Of a stretch of DNA of 64,000 nt, positions 23,483-31,533 are shown in pieces (the stretch's first letter is position 1; every line of letters begins with the position of its first letter). Under the pieces are notes generated by a model. It saw nothing but the letters and a program-made list of their open reading frames with translations, did not search any database and was not told the origin of the DNA. This DNA is from CAJCIY01 sp036379355 (GTDB lineage Bacteria; Actinomycetota; Actinomycetes; Mycobacteriales; CAJCIY01): assembly GCA_036379355.1 (NCBI GenBank), contig DASVGV010000083.1, positions 33,890 to 97,889 of the forward strand, written 5' to 3'. A program made the translations under genes and the position numbers.

Positions 23483-24370
23483 GTGCACACCCACTCGAGC
23501 TTCGGCAACGGTCTGAAGACGGCAGCGCTGCTGGGCCTGTTGTCGGCGCTGATCCTGATCGCCGGCGGCATCTTCGGCGGGTCACAGGGCTTGATCATCG
23601 CGCTGGTCATCGCGCTGGCGATGAACGCGTTCTCGTACTTCTTCTCGGAGAAGCTCGCGCTGCGGTCGATGCGCGCCTACCCGGTCACCGAGGCCGAGCA
23701 GCCGCGCCTCTACGCCATCGTCAACGAGCTGGCGCAGGCCAACCACATGCCGATGCCCGCGCTCTACCTGTCCCCGACGCAGTCACCGAACGCGTTCGCG
23801 ACCGGACGCAACCCGCGCCACGCGGCGGTCTGCTGCACCGAGGGGATCATGGCGATGATGGACGATCGCGAGCTGCGAGGGGTCCTCGGCCACGAGATCA
23901 GCCACGTGCGCAACCGCGACATCCTGATCAGCTCGGTCGCCGGCACGCTCGCCGCGATCATCGTCTACATCGCCCATTTCGCCCAGTTCGCCGCATTCTT
24001 CGGGGGTATGGGCGGCAACCGCAACGAGCGCGACGGCGGCATCTTCGGCGTGCTGGCGCTCGCGATCCTGGGTCCGATCGCCGCCACGCTGGTCCAGCTG
24101 GCGATCAGCCGCAGCCGCGAGTACCAGGCCGACGCCTCGGGCGCGCGGGTGACCGGCGACCCGCTGGCCCTGGCCAGTGCCCTCCGCAAGCTGGAGCGCG
24201 GCACGCAGGCCGCGCCCCTGGCGCAGACCGCCCAGCTGGCACCGACCTCGTCGCTGATGATCGCCAACCCGTTCCGGGGCGGCGGTGTGGGCAACCTGTT
24301 CTCGACACACCCGCCGATGGACGAGCGGATCAAGCGCCTCGAGGCCATGGCCGGCCGGCCGCTGGTCTGA
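23483..24370 (+). CDS. htpX: Membrane zinc metalloprotease HtpX
   Basis: A 295-residue M48 protease that degrades damaged membrane proteins. Two N-terminal helices (about residues 13-33 and 36-53) are followed by the zinc motif HEISH (H137, E138, H141) and, after a further hydrophobic segment, the third-ligand region SREYQADASGA. The GTG at 23483 is chosen because AAGGA is eight bases upstream and the start NGLKT follows at the usual distance. The ATG at 23474 has its purine run too close. A possible -10 TACCGT lies at 23387-23392. HtpX next to korAB and a nuo-like set is also what I recall from Streptomyces. Confidence 0.93.
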   Translation: MHTHSSFGNGLKTAALLGLLSALILIAGGIFGGSQGLIIALVIALAMNAFSYFFSEKLALRSMRAYPVTEAEQPRLYAIVNELAQANHMPMPALYLSPTQSPNAFATGRNPRHAAVCCTEGIMAMMDDRELRGVLGHEISHVRNRDILISSVAGTLAAIIVYIAHFAQFAAFFGGMGGNRNERDGGIFGVLALAILGPIAATLVQLAISRSREYQADASGARVTGDPLALASALRKLERGTQAAPLAQTAQLAPTSSLMIANPFRGGGVGNLFSTHPPMDERIKRLEAMAGRPLV

Positions 24371-24397
24371 CCGGCGCTGCCCTCACCCCGATCTGCG

Positions 24398-24409
24398 TAC
24401 CGTCCCCTC
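24398..24409 (+). promoter_or_regulatory. Leaderless -10 element for the CorA-like gene
   Basis: TACCGT (24398-24403) lies six bases before the ATG at 24410, with no Shine-Dalgarno sequence between. The arrangement fits a leaderless transcript. The upstream gene ends only 40 bases before. Confidence 0.5.
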
Positions 24410-25414
24410 ATGGGTGGTCAGACGAGCGCGGCTCGTGACAGGAACTGCCGCACCCGTGCCTACCGCGACGGGCAGCTCGTCGCCGAGGGGTTCGACCCGA
24501 CACGGATCAGCGACCACCTCGGCGACCCGGACACGGTCGTCTGGTACGACCTGTGTGAACCCGACGCCGCGGACCTCGCCGTCGTGGCGGAGGAGTTCGG
24601 CCTCTCGCCCCTGGCGGTGGAGGACGCACTGACCGAGCGGCAGCGGCCGAAGGTCGACCACTACGACGACCACTTGTTCCTGTCGCTGTATGCGATGCGC
24701 CTCGACGACGCGGACGACCTGCGCTCGTCGGAGCTCGCGGTCTTCGTCTCCCCCCGGTTCCTGGTGACCGTGCGCAAGGACGGTCACTTCGACATGGACC
24801 GGGTGGTACGGGCCTGGGACGCGGCCAAGGACCTCACCGGGTCCGGGGCCGGCTTCCTGCTCTGGGGGCTGCTCGACGTGATCGTCGACAGCCACTTCGC
24901 CGTGGCGCAGGACCTCGACGAACGCCTCGACTCGCTCGAGGACCTGCTGTTCGACGACGCGCAGGACACGATGCAGGACGTGCACCGGCGCTCGTACGCG
25001 CTGCGCAAGGCGCTGGTGCAGATGCGCCGACTGGTGACGCCGATGCGCGAGGTCCTGAACACGTTGATGCGCCGAGAGGGGGGTCTGGTCGACGCGCAGA
25101 TGGCGCCCTACTACCAGGACGTCTACGACCACGTGCTGCGCGCGTCCGAATGGACCGACAGCCTCCGCGACCTGGTGACGACCATCACCGAGACCAACCT
25201 GACGGTGCAGGGCAACCGGCTCAACGAGATCATGAAGAAGCTGACCTCGTACGCCGCGGTCATCGCTGTCCCGACGGCGGTCACCGGCTACTTCGGCCAG
25301 AACGTGCCCTATCCCGGGTTCGGGACGGAGGCCGGCTTCATCGGGTCGATCGTCGTCATGCTCGTGATCGCCGGCGTCCTGTGGTTGCTGTTCCGGGCCA
25401 AGGGCTGGCTCTAA
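24410..25414 (+). CDS. corA: CorA-family divalent cation transporter with a GQN motif
   Basis: A 334-residue protein with the CorA architecture: an N-terminal alpha/beta cytoplasmic domain, a long helical stalk (about residues 130-265, with ALRKALVQMRRLV), and two C-terminal membrane helices. The loop signature that is normally GMN reads G296-Q297-N298 in GYFGQNVPYPGFG. The Asn and Gly are kept but the Met is replaced. The family moves Mg2+, Co2+ or Zn2+ as a pentamer; the altered loop makes the ion uncertain. The next gene follows after three bases. Confidence 0.88.
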   Translation: MGGQTSAARDRNCRTRAYRDGQLVAEGFDPTRISDHLGDPDTVVWYDLCEPDAADLAVVAEEFGLSPLAVEDALTERQRPKVDHYDDHLFLSLYAMRLDDADDLRSSELAVFVSPRFLVTVRKDGHFDMDRVVRAWDAAKDLTGSGAGFLLWGLLDVIVDSHFAVAQDLDERLDSLEDLLFDDAQDTMQDVHRRSYALRKALVQMRRLVTPMREVLNTLMRREGGLVDAQMAPYYQDVYDHVLRASEWTDSLRDLVTTITETNLTVQGNRLNEIMKKLTSYAAVIAVPTAVTGYFGQNVPYPGFGTEAGFIGSIVVMLVIAGVLWLLFRAKGWL

Positions 25415-25417
25415 CCG

Positions 25418-26035
25418 GTGTTCGACTCGATCACCCAGGCGCTGACCGGCGCCTGGTGGGCGTACCCACTCATCCTGGCGGTGTGTCTGGGGGATGCCGT
25501 CCTGCCGCTCCTGCCGAGCGAGACCATCGTCGTGACGGGTGGCGTCCTGTCGGCGCAAGGGGTGATGTACCTCTCGCTCGTCATTGCCTTCGGGGCCGTC
25601 GGCGCCCTCCTCGGTGACCTCATCAGCCACCTGATAGGACGCTTCGCGGGGCCGTGGGCGCGGCGGCGCCTGTTCCGGGGGGACCGCGCGCAGCGGACGC
25701 TGGCCTGGGCCGAGAAGGCCCTCGACGAGCGCGGTGCCTCGATCATCGTCCTCGGCCGGTTCGTGCCCGGCGGCCGCACCGCGGTCACCTTCATCTCCGG
25801 CGCGGTCGGGTACTCCACCCGCCGGTTCGTCGTGGTCGACGCCGTCGGCGCGCTCATCTGGGCCGGCTACGCAGCGCTTCTGGGCCGGATCGGCGGTAAG
25901 GCGTTCGAGGGCCGTACGGAGATCGCGCTTCTCGTCGCGTTCGCCCTGGCGCTCCTCGGCGCCGGGCTCATCGAGGGTGGCCGCACGCTCTGGTCCCGCC
26001 GGCGCGGCAAGGCCGGGACCGGCGGTCTACGGTGA
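25418..26035 (+). CDS. DedA family membrane protein
   Basis: A 205-residue protein with the SNARE-associated/VTT (DedA) fold. The pattern E-x-x-x-x-x-GG is seen as PSETIVVTGGVL, followed by GDLISHLIGRFAG and the re-entrant motif ILGRFVPGGRTAVTFISGAVGYSTRRF. Four to five hydrophobic segments are present. The family includes undecaprenyl-phosphate and phospholipid flippases. It begins with GTG three bases after the CorA-like gene, and its stop overlaps a possible start of the SGNH gene. Confidence 0.88.
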   Translation: MFDSITQALTGAWWAYPLILAVCLGDAVLPLLPSETIVVTGGVLSAQGVMYLSLVIAFGAVGALLGDLISHLIGRFAGPWARRRLFRGDRAQRTLAWAEKALDERGASIIVLGRFVPGGRTAVTFISGAVGYSTRRFVVVDAVGALIWAGYAALLGRIGGKAFEGRTEIALLVAFALALLGAGLIEGGRTLWSRRRGKAGTGGLR

Positions 26036-26094
26036 CGCCCGGCCCGCCCGGGGACTCCGGCGCGCCCCCCCGCCCGCGACCGACGGAGGTGCCC

Positions 26095-26904
26095 GTGCAC
26101 GACCCCGACCTCTGGTCGGCGGATCGCCGTCCGCTGTCGGTCGTGGTCCTGGGCAACAGCGTGGCGTCTCTCGTCATGCCGCGCGAGGGGGCCACCGAGC
26201 AGGAGATGCGCACGGCCGCCAACTACCTCGCCGTTCTCGCCGACCACCTCACCGCGGCCGGCGTGCCGGTGCATCCGCACCTGGAGGCCGAGTGGTTCGG
26301 CTTCCTGCATCGGGCGACGCGGGACTTCCAACGCCGGGTGCGCAACCACAACCCGGACGTGCTGATCGTGCAGTTCGGACTGAACGAGATGCAGCCGTGG
26401 ATCGTCCCGGTCGCGCTGATCAGGCACCTGCTGGTGCTCGGCTGGTCGGCCACGCGTACGTCCCGGGCCTACCGGAAGCGGGTCGCGACGCCGCTGTGGA
26501 CGCGGGTGCGGCAGTTTCGGCGCTGGGCGTCGCCCCACGTCGGCACCCGCACCTGGCAGACGACGCCGCGCAGGTTTGCCGGGCACCTGGAGGCGCTGAT
26601 CCGGATGGTGCGGGCGCAAGGACGTCCCCTCGTGCTCGTGCTGGACGTCAACGAACCGGGAGCGGTCCTCGAGCACTTCCTGCCGGGCATGCACGAGCGG
26701 CACGCCGTCTTCCAACGGACCATCGCCGACGTCGTGCGCTCCTTCGCGAGCGACGACGTCCGCATGGTCCCGTGCGCCCGCATCTGCGCCGAGACGGGCC
26801 CGGTCGCGCTGCCGGACGGCATGCACATGTCGTCGGCCGCGCACGCGGCCGTGGGGGCGGCACTGGCTGCGGAGATCCGCGCGTGGCTGGGGACCGGCCG
26901 GTAG
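26095..26904 (+). CDS. SGNH/GDSL-type hydrolase
   Basis: A 269-residue protein with the block pattern of SGNH esterases: block I VVLGNSVASL (catalytic Ser in GNS), block III FGLNEMQP, and block V PDGMHMS, where Asp and His complete the triad. There is no signal peptide or membrane helix, so it is probably cytoplasmic. A basic region of ~50 residues (about 115-165) looks like a lineage-specific insertion. The GTG at 26095 is preceded by GGAGGT with ideal spacing; an upstream GTG at 26032 would add a Pro-rich 21-residue leader. Substrate unknown. It is probably cotranscribed with dedA. Confidence 0.75.
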   Translation: MHDPDLWSADRRPLSVVVLGNSVASLVMPREGATEQEMRTAANYLAVLADHLTAAGVPVHPHLEAEWFGFLHRATRDFQRRVRNHNPDVLIVQFGLNEMQPWIVPVALIRHLLVLGWSATRTSRAYRKRVATPLWTRVRQFRRWASPHVGTRTWQTTPRRFAGHLEALIRMVRAQGRPLVLVLDVNEPGAVLEHFLPGMHERHAVFQRTIADVVRSFASDDVRMVPCARICAETGPVALPDGMHMSSAAHAAVGAALAAEIRAWLGTGR

Positions 26905-26924
26905 CGCGCTCCCACTCGACGGAA

Positions 26925-26950
26925 GGTGCGCCCCGCGGGGTTCGTGCACC
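26925..26950. terminator. Bidirectional hairpin between convergent genes
   Basis: GGTGC (26925-26929) pairs with GCACC (26946-26950), and the interior CCCCGCGGGG is self-complementary. It lies between the convergent SGNH hydrolase and YajQ-type genes. Confidence 0.5.
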
Positions 26951-26954
26951 ACAC

Positions 26955-27446
26955 CTACCGGTAGTTGGTGAACTGGAGGGCGACGTCGAGGTCCTTGGCC
27001 TTGAGCATCGCGATGACCGACTGCAGGTCGTCCTTCTTCTTGCCGAGCACCCGCAGCTGGTCGCCCTGGATCTGGGCCTGCACGCCTTTGGGCCCCTCGG
27101 CCCGGATCAGCTTGGCCAGCTCCTTGGCCTTGTCGTCGGCAATGCCGTTGCGGATACCGACGGTCAGCCGGAACTCCTTGCCCGACTGCTTCGGCTCGCC
27201 AGCCTCGATCGACTTCAGCGAGACCTGGCGCTTGACCAGCTTCTCCTTGAACACCTCCAGGACGGCCGCGGCCCGCTCCTCGCTGGTCGCCGAGATCGCC
27301 ACGCTCTCGTTCCCCGCCCAGGCGATCGAGGCGCCGGTCCCCTTGAAGTCGTAGCGCTGGCCGACCTCCTTGGCCGCCTGGTTGAGCGCGTTGTCGACTT
27401 CCTGCCGGTCGACCTTGCTGACGATGTCGAAGGAGGGATCTGCCAC
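26955..27446 (-). CDS. YajQ family nucleotide-binding protein
   Basis: A 163-residue protein matching the usual YajQ length. It starts [22 protein letters not shown] (given in part), has [10 protein letters not shown] and ends in the conserved LQFTNYR. Members bind cyclic di-GMP or RNA in other bacteria; a function here is not shown. The GTG at 27446 is preferred to an ATG at 27455 because GAGAGGA lies eight bases upstream and the family begins at this residue. Confidence 0.92.
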   Translation of the reverse strand: MADPSFDIVSKVDRQEVDNALNQAAKEVGQRYDFKGTGASIAWAGNESVAISATSEERAAAVLEVFKEKLVKRQVSLKSIEAGEPKQSGKEFRLTVGIRNGIADDKAKELAKLIRAEGPKGVQAQIQGDQLRVLGKKKDDLQSVIAMLKAKDLDVALQFTNYR

Positions 27447-27527
27447 GTCGTACATCCTCTCGTTCAGCGATCGGCTGCGCGAGCGCGCACAACCGACCGC
27501 TATCCTCACTCCTCGCGCGAACGGCCA

Positions 27528-27609
27528 GGCGGGTTGCCCGAGTGGCCAAAGGGAGCGGACTGTAAATCCGTCGGCTCAGCCTACGAAGGTTCGAATCCTT
27601 CACCCGCCA
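27528..27609 (+). tRNA. tRNA-Tyr (anticodon GTA)
   Basis: Acceptor stem GGCGGGT (27528-27534) pairs with ACCCGCC (27602-27608). The anticodon loop CTGTAAA gives GTA. A long class II variable arm (around CGGCTCAGCCTACG) is present, as expected for bacterial tRNA-Tyr, and the T-loop is GGTTCGAATCC. CCA is not encoded. TATCCT (27501-27506) may be its -10. Confidence 0.95.
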
Positions 27610-27671
27610 CGCGCGCCGGGAGCCGGTCCCTCGCGAGGGGCCGGCTCCCGCGCCTGTGTCAGGCTCGTCAC

Positions 27672-29192
27672 GTGCAGCAGCGACGCCGAGTCCGGCGCCC
27701 GCGTCCCTCCGGCCGCGTCGCCGTCGTGCTCTCGGTGGTCGCGGCCGCGGTCGGCTCCCTGGCCGCGCCGTCCGTCGCGGCCCCCCGCCTGTCTGCTCCG
27801 CCCACACCCGCCCAGTGCCTGACCGCCACCGGGGGGCGGTGCCTGACCCCTGCCATGCTCGCGACGGCCTACGACCTGAACGGACTGCATGCGCGGGGCA
27901 TCACCGGCGCCGGGGTGACGATCGGCATCGTCGACTCGTTCGGGTCGCCCACCCTGGCGCACGACCTCGCGGTGTACGACGCGCAGTACCACCTGCCGCC
28001 GGTCGACCTGCACGTGATCAGCCCGGTCGGCCAGCCGCCGCCGTTCGACGCGAGCGACCAGGACATGGTCGGCTGGGCGGCCGAGACGACCCTGGACGTC
28101 GAGGTCGCGCACAGCGTGGCGCCCGGCGCCGCCATCCTCGTGATCGAGACGCCCACGTCGGAAACCGAGGGACTGCAAGGGTTTCCGGAGATCCTGCGGG
28201 CGGAGAACGATGTTCTGACCTCACACCGGGTGGACGTCCTCTCGCAGTCTTTCGCGGCCACCGAGCAGACCTTCACCGGCGCGGCGCAGATCCGGGCGCT
28301 CTCGGCCGAGGTCTACCCGCGCGCCCGGACGCTCGGGATCACCGTGCTGTCCTCGTCGGGCGACAACGGACCGACCGACGTCCATCTCGACCAGCACACC
28401 TTGTACGACACGCGCGTCGTCGACTGGCCGGCGACCGACCCGCTCGTCACGTCGGTCGGCGGTACCCGCCTCGACCTCGGTGCCGACGGCTCCCGCGAGG
28501 CTCCCGACGCGGCCTGGGGCGGTGCCCAGGGTGCTGGTGGCGGCGGCCTGAGCTCTGTCTTCCCCCGTCCCCCGTACCAGGACTCGGTCGCGTCCGTGGT
28601 TGGCGATCACCGGGGCATCCCGGACATCTCGATGGACGCGTCCAGCGCGTCCGGAGTGATCACGTACGGGTCGTACGACGGCGGCGGCTGGTCCGTCGGC
28701 GGAGGCACGAGCCAGGCGGCGCCGATCCTTGCCGGGATCGTGGCCCTCGCCGACCAGCTGGCACACGCCCGCGTGGGATTCCTGAACGACGCCCTGTACG
28801 GAACCCTGGTGCGGTCCCCGACCGGCGGCATCGTGGACATCACCCACGGGTCCAACGACCTCACCACCGGCACCACGGTGCCCGGGTACGCGGCTGTGCC
28901 CGGTTACGACCTCGCGACGGGCCTCGGCACGGTCGACGGCGGGAAGTTCGTGCCCGCGCTGGTCGCCGCGACGGCCGGCCAGCAGACGCCCCTCGCAAGT
29001 GCGCGCGGCGGAACCACGCCAACGGATGCGTCGCTGGCGCCGGCGACCCGCCCGGCCGCGCCCGTGCACACGGAGGCGGCGGGGGCGCACGGGGGCGGCC
29101 AGGGCGCGGGCTGGGTGGTGATCGGCGCGGTGGCTCTGCTCGCGGTGGCGATCGGCGTGGGCCTCGCGCTGCGCCGGCGGTGGACCCGCTGA
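27672..29192 (+). CDS. Membrane-anchored S53 (sedolisin-like) serine protease without a visible prodomain
   Basis: A 506-residue exported protease. After an Arg-rich start and a signal-like helix (about residues 15-35), the catalytic domain begins almost at once with LTPAMLATAYDLNGL. The S53 triad is visible: E138 and D142 in AAETTLDVEVAH, and S347 in GGGTSQAAP. D231 in SSSGDNGPTD fits the oxyanion Asp. A Pro/Ala/Gly-rich stalk leads to a C-terminal helix and RRRW anchor. Most secreted sedolisins have a ~180-residue propeptide, absent here. The start is a GTG with CAGGCT, a near-TANNNT -10, six bases upstream. Substrate unknown. Confidence 0.85.
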   Translation: MQQRRRVRRPRPSGRVAVVLSVVAAAVGSLAAPSVAAPRLSAPPTPAQCLTATGGRCLTPAMLATAYDLNGLHARGITGAGVTIGIVDSFGSPTLAHDLAVYDAQYHLPPVDLHVISPVGQPPPFDASDQDMVGWAAETTLDVEVAHSVAPGAAILVIETPTSETEGLQGFPEILRAENDVLTSHRVDVLSQSFAATEQTFTGAAQIRALSAEVYPRARTLGITVLSSSGDNGPTDVHLDQHTLYDTRVVDWPATDPLVTSVGGTRLDLGADGSREAPDAAWGGAQGAGGGGLSSVFPRPPYQDSVASVVGDHRGIPDISMDASSASGVITYGSYDGGGWSVGGGTSQAAPILAGIVALADQLAHARVGFLNDALYGTLVRSPTGGIVDITHGSNDLTTGTTVPGYAAVPGYDLATGLGTVDGGKFVPALVAATAGQQTPLASARGGTTPTDASLAPATRPAAPVHTEAAGAHGGGQGAGWVVIGAVALLAVAIGVGLALRRRWTR

Positions 29193-29250
29193 TGTCGGAT
29201 GCGGTCCGCGGTGACCGAGCCGTACGCTAGATTTGCCCGGCGCTGTCGGA

Positions 29251-29266
29251 GCCTCCTGCGGGAGGC
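29251..29266 (+). other. Short stem-loop between the S53 protease and tRNA-Thr
   Basis: GCCTCC (29251-29256) pairs exactly with GGAGGC (29261-29266) around the tetraloop TGCG. It may end the protease transcript or be processed from the tRNA precursor. TACGCTAGATT (29223-29233) just upstream contains possible -10 elements. Confidence 0.4.
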
Positions 29267-29283
29267 GCGGCGAGTGTCGACCA

Positions 29284-29356
29284 GCCCCCTTAGCTCAGTC
29301 GGCAGAGCGTCTCCATGGTAAGGAGAAGGTCTACGGTTCGATTCCGTAAGGGGGCT
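29284..29356 (+). tRNA. tRNA-Thr (anticodon GGT)
   Basis: Acceptor stem GCCCCCT (29284-29290) pairs with AGGGGGC (29349-29355), discriminator T. The anticodon stem TCTCC/GGAGA holds loop ATGGTAA, anticodon GGT. The T-arm is TACGGTTCGATTCCGTA. It is followed nine bases later by tRNA-Met. Confidence 0.95.
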
Positions 29357-29364
29357 CGGGGCGA

Positions 29365-29437
29365 AGCGGTGTAGCTCAGTAGGCAGAGCAAGCGGCTCAT
29401 AATCGCTGTGTCGCCGGTTCGAGTCCGGCCACCGCTA
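29365..29437 (+). tRNA. tRNA-Met (anticodon CAT), elongator type
   Basis: Acceptor stem AGCGGTG (29365-29371) pairs with CACCGCT (29430-29436), discriminator A. Loop CTCATAA gives CAT. A paired first base and the absence of three G-C pairs in the anticodon stem favour the elongator over the initiator. CCA is not encoded. Confidence 0.93.
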
Positions 29438-29444
29438 CACTTTG

Positions 29445-29482
29445 TCGGCGGGGCCGCTGCTGCGGCGCCGCCGGCTCGCCGA
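29445..29482 (+). other. Compound stem-loop between tRNA-Met and rpmG
   Basis: TCGGCG (29445-29450) can pair with CGCCGA (29477-29482), enclosing GCCGC-TGCT-GCGGC (29453-29466). It could be a tRNA 3' processing or termination structure, or a leader element of rpmG. Confidence 0.35.
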
Positions 29483-29522
29483 CTGCGCGAGCGCACCCGA
29501 TCTGTCGAAAGCGAGTTCTCCC

Positions 29523-29687
29523 GTGGCCGCCACCGATGTCCGCCCGAAGATCACCATGGCGTGTCAGGAGTGCAAGAACCGCAACTACATCACGCGCAAG
29601 AACCGGCGCAACGACCCCGACCGCATCGCGCTGTCGAAGTACTGCCCGTTCTGCCGCCGGCACACCGAGCACCGCGAGACGCGCTAG
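29523..29687 (+). CDS. rpmG: 50S ribosomal protein L33, zinc-binding form
   Basis: A 54-residue ribosomal protein. Two CxxC pairs (CQEC and CPFC) show the zinc-containing C+ form. The GTG at 29523 gives the usual start. It sits after tRNA-Thr/tRNA-Met and ahead of the HadA/HadB-like genes, the same order as in mycobacteria and Streptomyces. Confidence 0.96.
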   Translation: MAATDVRPKITMACQECKNRNYITRKNRRNDPDRIALSKYCPFCRRHTEHRETR

Positions 29688-29722
29688 CGCATCGAGCCAT
29701 GAGTGCAGAGGCGCGCTAGACG

Positions 29723-30187
29723 ATGCCGCTCAACCGGGAGTTCATCGGGCGGGAGTACCCGTCCTCCGGTGTCTATGAGGTGGCGCGAGAGAAGATCCGC
29801 GACTTCGCGCTGGCCATCGGGGACCGCAACCCTGTCTACCTCGACCCGGACGCTGCGCGGGCGGCGGGTCATCCCGACGTCATCGCTCCGCCGACCTTTC
29901 TGACCGTGCTGGGGTTCCGGTTCGCCGGCGACGGTCCGATCGCCGACCCGGCGCTCGGCCTGAACTACGCGCTGGTGGTGCACGGCGAGCAGCGCTTCAC
30001 CGCGCACCGCCCCGTGCGAGCCGGCGACCGCCTGGTCAGCACCAACGTCGTCGACGACATCCGGGACGCCGGTCGCAACGAGCTGATCCTCACCCGTACC
30101 GAGGTCGTGACCGAGGACGGCGAGAAGGTGGCCACCCTGCACGGCACGATCGTCAGCCGCGGCACCGCGGCGCCGAGGGAGTCCTGA
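29723..30187 (+). CDS. hadA: HadA-like MaoC-family (R)-hydroxyacyl dehydratase subunit
   Basis: A 154-residue hot-dog-fold protein (FAS1-like dehydratase / UPF0336 type). It begins MPLNREFIGREYP and keeps AIGDRNPVY and the APPTFLTVL segment typical of mycobacterial HadA, the non-catalytic partner that binds the acyl chain. It shares one base with the next gene, as in hadA-hadB of mycobacteria. Because no hadC or mycolate genes are seen, the pair may act in another fatty-acid or polyketide elongation system. Confidence 0.85.
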   Translation: MPLNREFIGREYPSSGVYEVAREKIRDFALAIGDRNPVYLDPDAARAAGHPDVIAPPTFLTVLGFRFAGDGPIADPALGLNYALVVHGEQRFTAHRPVRAGDRLVSTNVVDDIRDAGRNELILTRTEVVTEDGEKVATLHGTIVSRGTAAPRES

Positions 30188-30609
30188 TGCGCGCGTTCGC
30201 GGACGTCACCGTGGGCGAGGTGATCCCGGACGTCACGTTCCCCGTCCAGCGCGTGAACTTGATCCAGTACGCAGGAGCCTCCGGCGACGCCAACATCATC
30301 CACTGGAACGAGCGGGTGGCGAAGGCGGTCGGCCTGCCGAACGTCATCGCCCATGGCATGCTCACGATGGCCGAGGCCGGCCGGGTCGTGACGGACTGGG
30401 TGGGCGATCCGGGAGCCGTCCTCGAGTACGGCGTGCGCTTCTCCAAGCCGGTGGTGGTGCCGGACGACGACGAAGGCGCCTCGCTGGTCGTGGGCGGGCG
30501 GGTCGAGTCCGTCGACCCCGAGGCGCGCACCGCCACGGTGGTGCTCACCGCGAAGGTCGGCACCGACGTCGTGCTCCAGGGGGCCCGCGCCGTCGTCCGA
30601 CTCGCCTGA
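30187..30609 (+). CDS. hadB: HadB-like MaoC-family (R)-hydroxyacyl dehydratase, catalytic subunit
   Basis: A 140-residue hot-dog dehydratase. The hydratase motif with catalytic Asp and His is visible as YAGASGDANIIHWNE, followed by IAHGMLTMA. Together with HadA it would dehydrate 3-hydroxyacyl-ACP. The ATG overlaps the hadA stop by one base (TGATG). A 140-residue length matches HadB. Confidence 0.87.
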   Translation: MRAFADVTVGEVIPDVTFPVQRVNLIQYAGASGDANIIHWNERVAKAVGLPNVIAHGMLTMAEAGRVVTDWVGDPGAVLEYGVRFSKPVVVPDDDEGASLVVGGRVESVDPEARTATVVLTAKVGTDVVLQGARAVVRLA

Positions 30610-30677
30610 CGTGCGGTCCGGCGACCGGGCCGCGTTGCGCCAGTCCCGATGACCCCACTTGCCGCGTAGTCCGCGGC

Positions 30678-31508
30678 ATGGTCACTGCCACCGTGCTGGC
30701 CCTCAGCGCCGCCGTGCTGCACGCCACCTGGAACCTGGTCCTGAAGCGCAGCCACGACCGGGACGCGGCCTTCTGGGCGATCGTCCTGATCGGAGCGGTC
30801 ATCTCCGTTCCGGTGCTCTTCGCCACCGGCCTGCCGGGGCTGCGGACGCTGCCGTACCTCGCCGGCTCGGCCACGGTCCAGGTCGCCTACGTCGCCGGGC
30901 TGGCGCGGGCGTACACCCACGGTGACTTCTCGCTCGCGTACCCGGTGGCGCGCGGCACCGGAGCGCTCGGCGCCGCGCTGATCGGCGCGTGGGCCCTCGA
31001 GGAGCACCTGCCCGGCCCTGCCTGGGCCGGCGTCGCCGTCGTCGCGGCCTCGCTGGTCCTGCTCGTCCGCCGGGGCGCGAGTGCCGCGTCGCTCGGGTGG
31101 GCGTTCGCGACGGGGGCGGCCATCGCCGGCTACAGCGTCATCGACGCCGCCGGGAGCCGGCGCGCAGCGTCCGGTCTCGGCTACGGGTTGGCCATCGAGG
31201 TGGCGACCGGCGTCACGGTGTCGGTGGCCGGCCTCGCGGCCGGCCGGACGGCGGCCATGATCGACGAGGTGCGCCGCCGCCCCTGGCCGCTGGCTACCGC
31301 CGGTGTGCTCCTGGCGACCGCGTACACGCTGGTGGTGACCGCCTTCCGGCTGGCGCCCGTCGGGTACGTCTCGGTGCTGCGCGAGTCGTCCGTGCTCGTC
31401 GGTGCGCTGCTCGGCTGGCTCCTGCTCCGGGAGCGCTTCGGGTCACGGCGCGCCCTGAGCTCGGCGGTCATGGTCGTGGGCCTGGCGCTGCTCGTCGCCT
31501 GTGCCTGA
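30678..31508 (+). CDS. EamA/DMT-family transporter
   Basis: A 276-residue membrane protein with ten hydrophobic segments in two halves, the drug/metabolite transporter layout. The first half starts LSAAVLHATWNLVLKRS and the second includes LRESSVLVGALLGWLLLRERFG, the typical EamA ending. The substrate cannot be deduced. It stands alone between hadB and the convergent aminotransferase. Confidence 0.85.
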   Translation: MVTATVLALSAAVLHATWNLVLKRSHDRDAAFWAIVLIGAVISVPVLFATGLPGLRTLPYLAGSATVQVAYVAGLARAYTHGDFSLAYPVARGTGALGAALIGAWALEEHLPGPAWAGVAVVAASLVLLVRRGASAASLGWAFATGAAIAGYSVIDAAGSRRAASGLGYGLAIEVATGVTVSVAGLAAGRTAAMIDEVRRRPWPLATAGVLLATAYTLVVTAFRLAPVGYVSVLRESSVLVGALLGWLLLRERFGSRRALSSAVMVVGLALLVACA

Positions 31509-31533
31509 CGTCGGGGCGCGCGGTGACCGTCAG
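31505..31533. terminator. Possible hairpin between convergent EamA and aminotransferase genes
   Basis: CTGACG (31505-31510) pairs with CGTCAG (31528-31533) across the 21-base gap. It overlaps the end of both genes. The stem is short, so this is a weak call. Confidence 0.35.

Noticed and set aside
27447..27509. N-terminal extension of the YajQ-type protein from an upstream start at 27509
   Set aside because: The family begins at the GTG at 27446, which has a well-placed ribosome binding site; the extra residues are Arg/Ser-rich and match nothing.
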